Shown piece after piece: positions 5,164 to 5,666 of a DNA stretch of 5,666 nt. The translations under genes were made by a program, and so were the position numbers. Within the stretch, counting starts at the first letter, position 1. Every line of letters starts with the position of its first letter. This DNA comes from JACJWR01 sp044326505. GTDB taxonomy: Bacteria > Actinomycetota > Actinomycetes > S36-B12 > UBA10799. The notes beneath the pieces are model-generated. The model had not been told where the DNA came from. It saw only the letters and a list, made by a program, of their open reading frames with translations, and ran no database searches. The stretch lies in the NCBI GenBank assembly GCA_044326505.1, contig JBIRBF010000179.1, positions 1 through 5,666 of the forward strand, read 5' to 3'.

Positions 5164-5666
5164 ATGGCCAGAGAATCCTCGACCTCCCGGCAGCCCGTCG
5201 GCCGCGCCGGCGACCGCGAGAAGGCCCTTGACCAGGCTCTCGCCGCCATTGAGAAGAACTTCGGCAAGGGCTCCGTCATGCGGCTCGGCGACGAGTCGCG
5301 ACCGCCAGTCGAGGTCATTCCGACGGGTGCCATCGCCCTCGACATCGCCCTGGGGATCGGCGGACTTCCGCGTGGGCGCGTCGTGGAGATCTACGGCCCG
5401 GAGTCGTCCGGTAAGACGACCGTCGCACTGCACGCCATCGCCTCGGCGCAGGCTGCCGGTGGCATCGCGGCCTTCATCGACGCCGAACATGCGCTCGATC
5501 CGGAGTACGCCGCACGCCTGGGCGTGGATATCGATGCACTGCTTGTCAGCCAGCCTGACACGGGGGAGTCTGCGCTGGAGATCGCGGACATGCTCATCCG
5601 CTCGGGCGCCATCGACATCATCGTCATCGACTCGGTCGCCGCCTTGACGCCCAAGGCCGAGATCGA
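5164..5666 (+). CDS. recA: Recombinase RecA, N-terminal part, 3' end outside window
   Basis: RecA forms ATP-dependent filaments on single-stranded DNA, drives strand exchange, and stimulates LexA self-cleavage in the SOS response. The window holds 167 complete codons, about half of a usual ~345. The start is MARESSTSRQ, an unstructured lead slightly longer than in E. coli, followed by the N-terminal helix (DREKALDQALAAIEKNFGKG, 17-36). Walker A is GPESSGKT (78-85), the catalytic Glu is in FIDAEHALDP (Glu108), the nucleotide-sensing Gln is in SQPDTGE (Gln130), and Walker B is DIIVIDS (151-157), followed by VAALTPKAEI (158-167). All key residues visible are intact and there is no intein up to the window end; the mycobacterial intein site lies further downstream. 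The gene follows proS after 237 bp carrying two damage-responsive promoters. Confidence 0.98.
   Translation, partial: MARESSTSRQPVGRAGDREKALDQALAAIEKNFGKGSVMRLGDESRPPVEVIPTGAIALDIALGIGGLPRGRVVEIYGPESSGKTTVALHAIASAQAAGGIAAFIDAEHALDPEYAARLGVDIDALLVSQPDTGESALEIADMLIRSGAIDIIVIDSVAALTPKAEI

Overview
The window is G+C-rich and carries a set of genes that points to an actinomycete (Actinomycetota), genus not resolved. Supporting signs are the ispG, DUF4081-type GNAT and proS order, a recA promoter region that combines a LexA box with a mycobacterial-style RecA/LexA-independent (PafBC-type) promoter motif, and two genes that look leaderless.

Layout, left to right. (1) The 3' part of ispG (MEP isoprenoid pathway) enters from the left on the + strand and stops at 712. 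(2) On the - strand and convergent to ispG lies a two-gene unit transcribed right to left: a 117-aa XRE-family helix-turn-helix regulator (1821-2174), then a 344-aa protein of unknown function (731-1765). The regulator has a compact promoter over its own start codon, with a TTGACA -35 box and an 18-bp imperfect palindrome, and no Shine-Dalgarno. This suggests a leaderless, autoregulated transcript. (3) Divergent from it is a 272-aa GNAT acetyltransferase (2289-3107, +). It resembles the actinobacterial protein that normally sits directly after ispG. (4) proS (3157-4926, +), complete prolyl-tRNA synthetase with editing insertion. (5) A 237-bp intergenic region with two stacked DNA-damage promoters. 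(6) The first 167 codons of recA (5164 to the window end).

ispG, the GNAT gene and proS belong to a conserved actinobacterial housekeeping neighbourhood. The regulator and 344-aa gene form an antisense cassette between ispG and the GNAT gene and are the only accessory-looking part. recA directly after proS is unusual, because proS is more often followed by the rimP-nusA-infB cluster. No RNA gene, CRISPR array, insertion sequence or prophage structure is visible. The strongest non-coding observations are the dual recA promoter, the regulator's operator/promoter, and a decayed 35-bp tandem duplication that copies the 3' end of the regulator gene.
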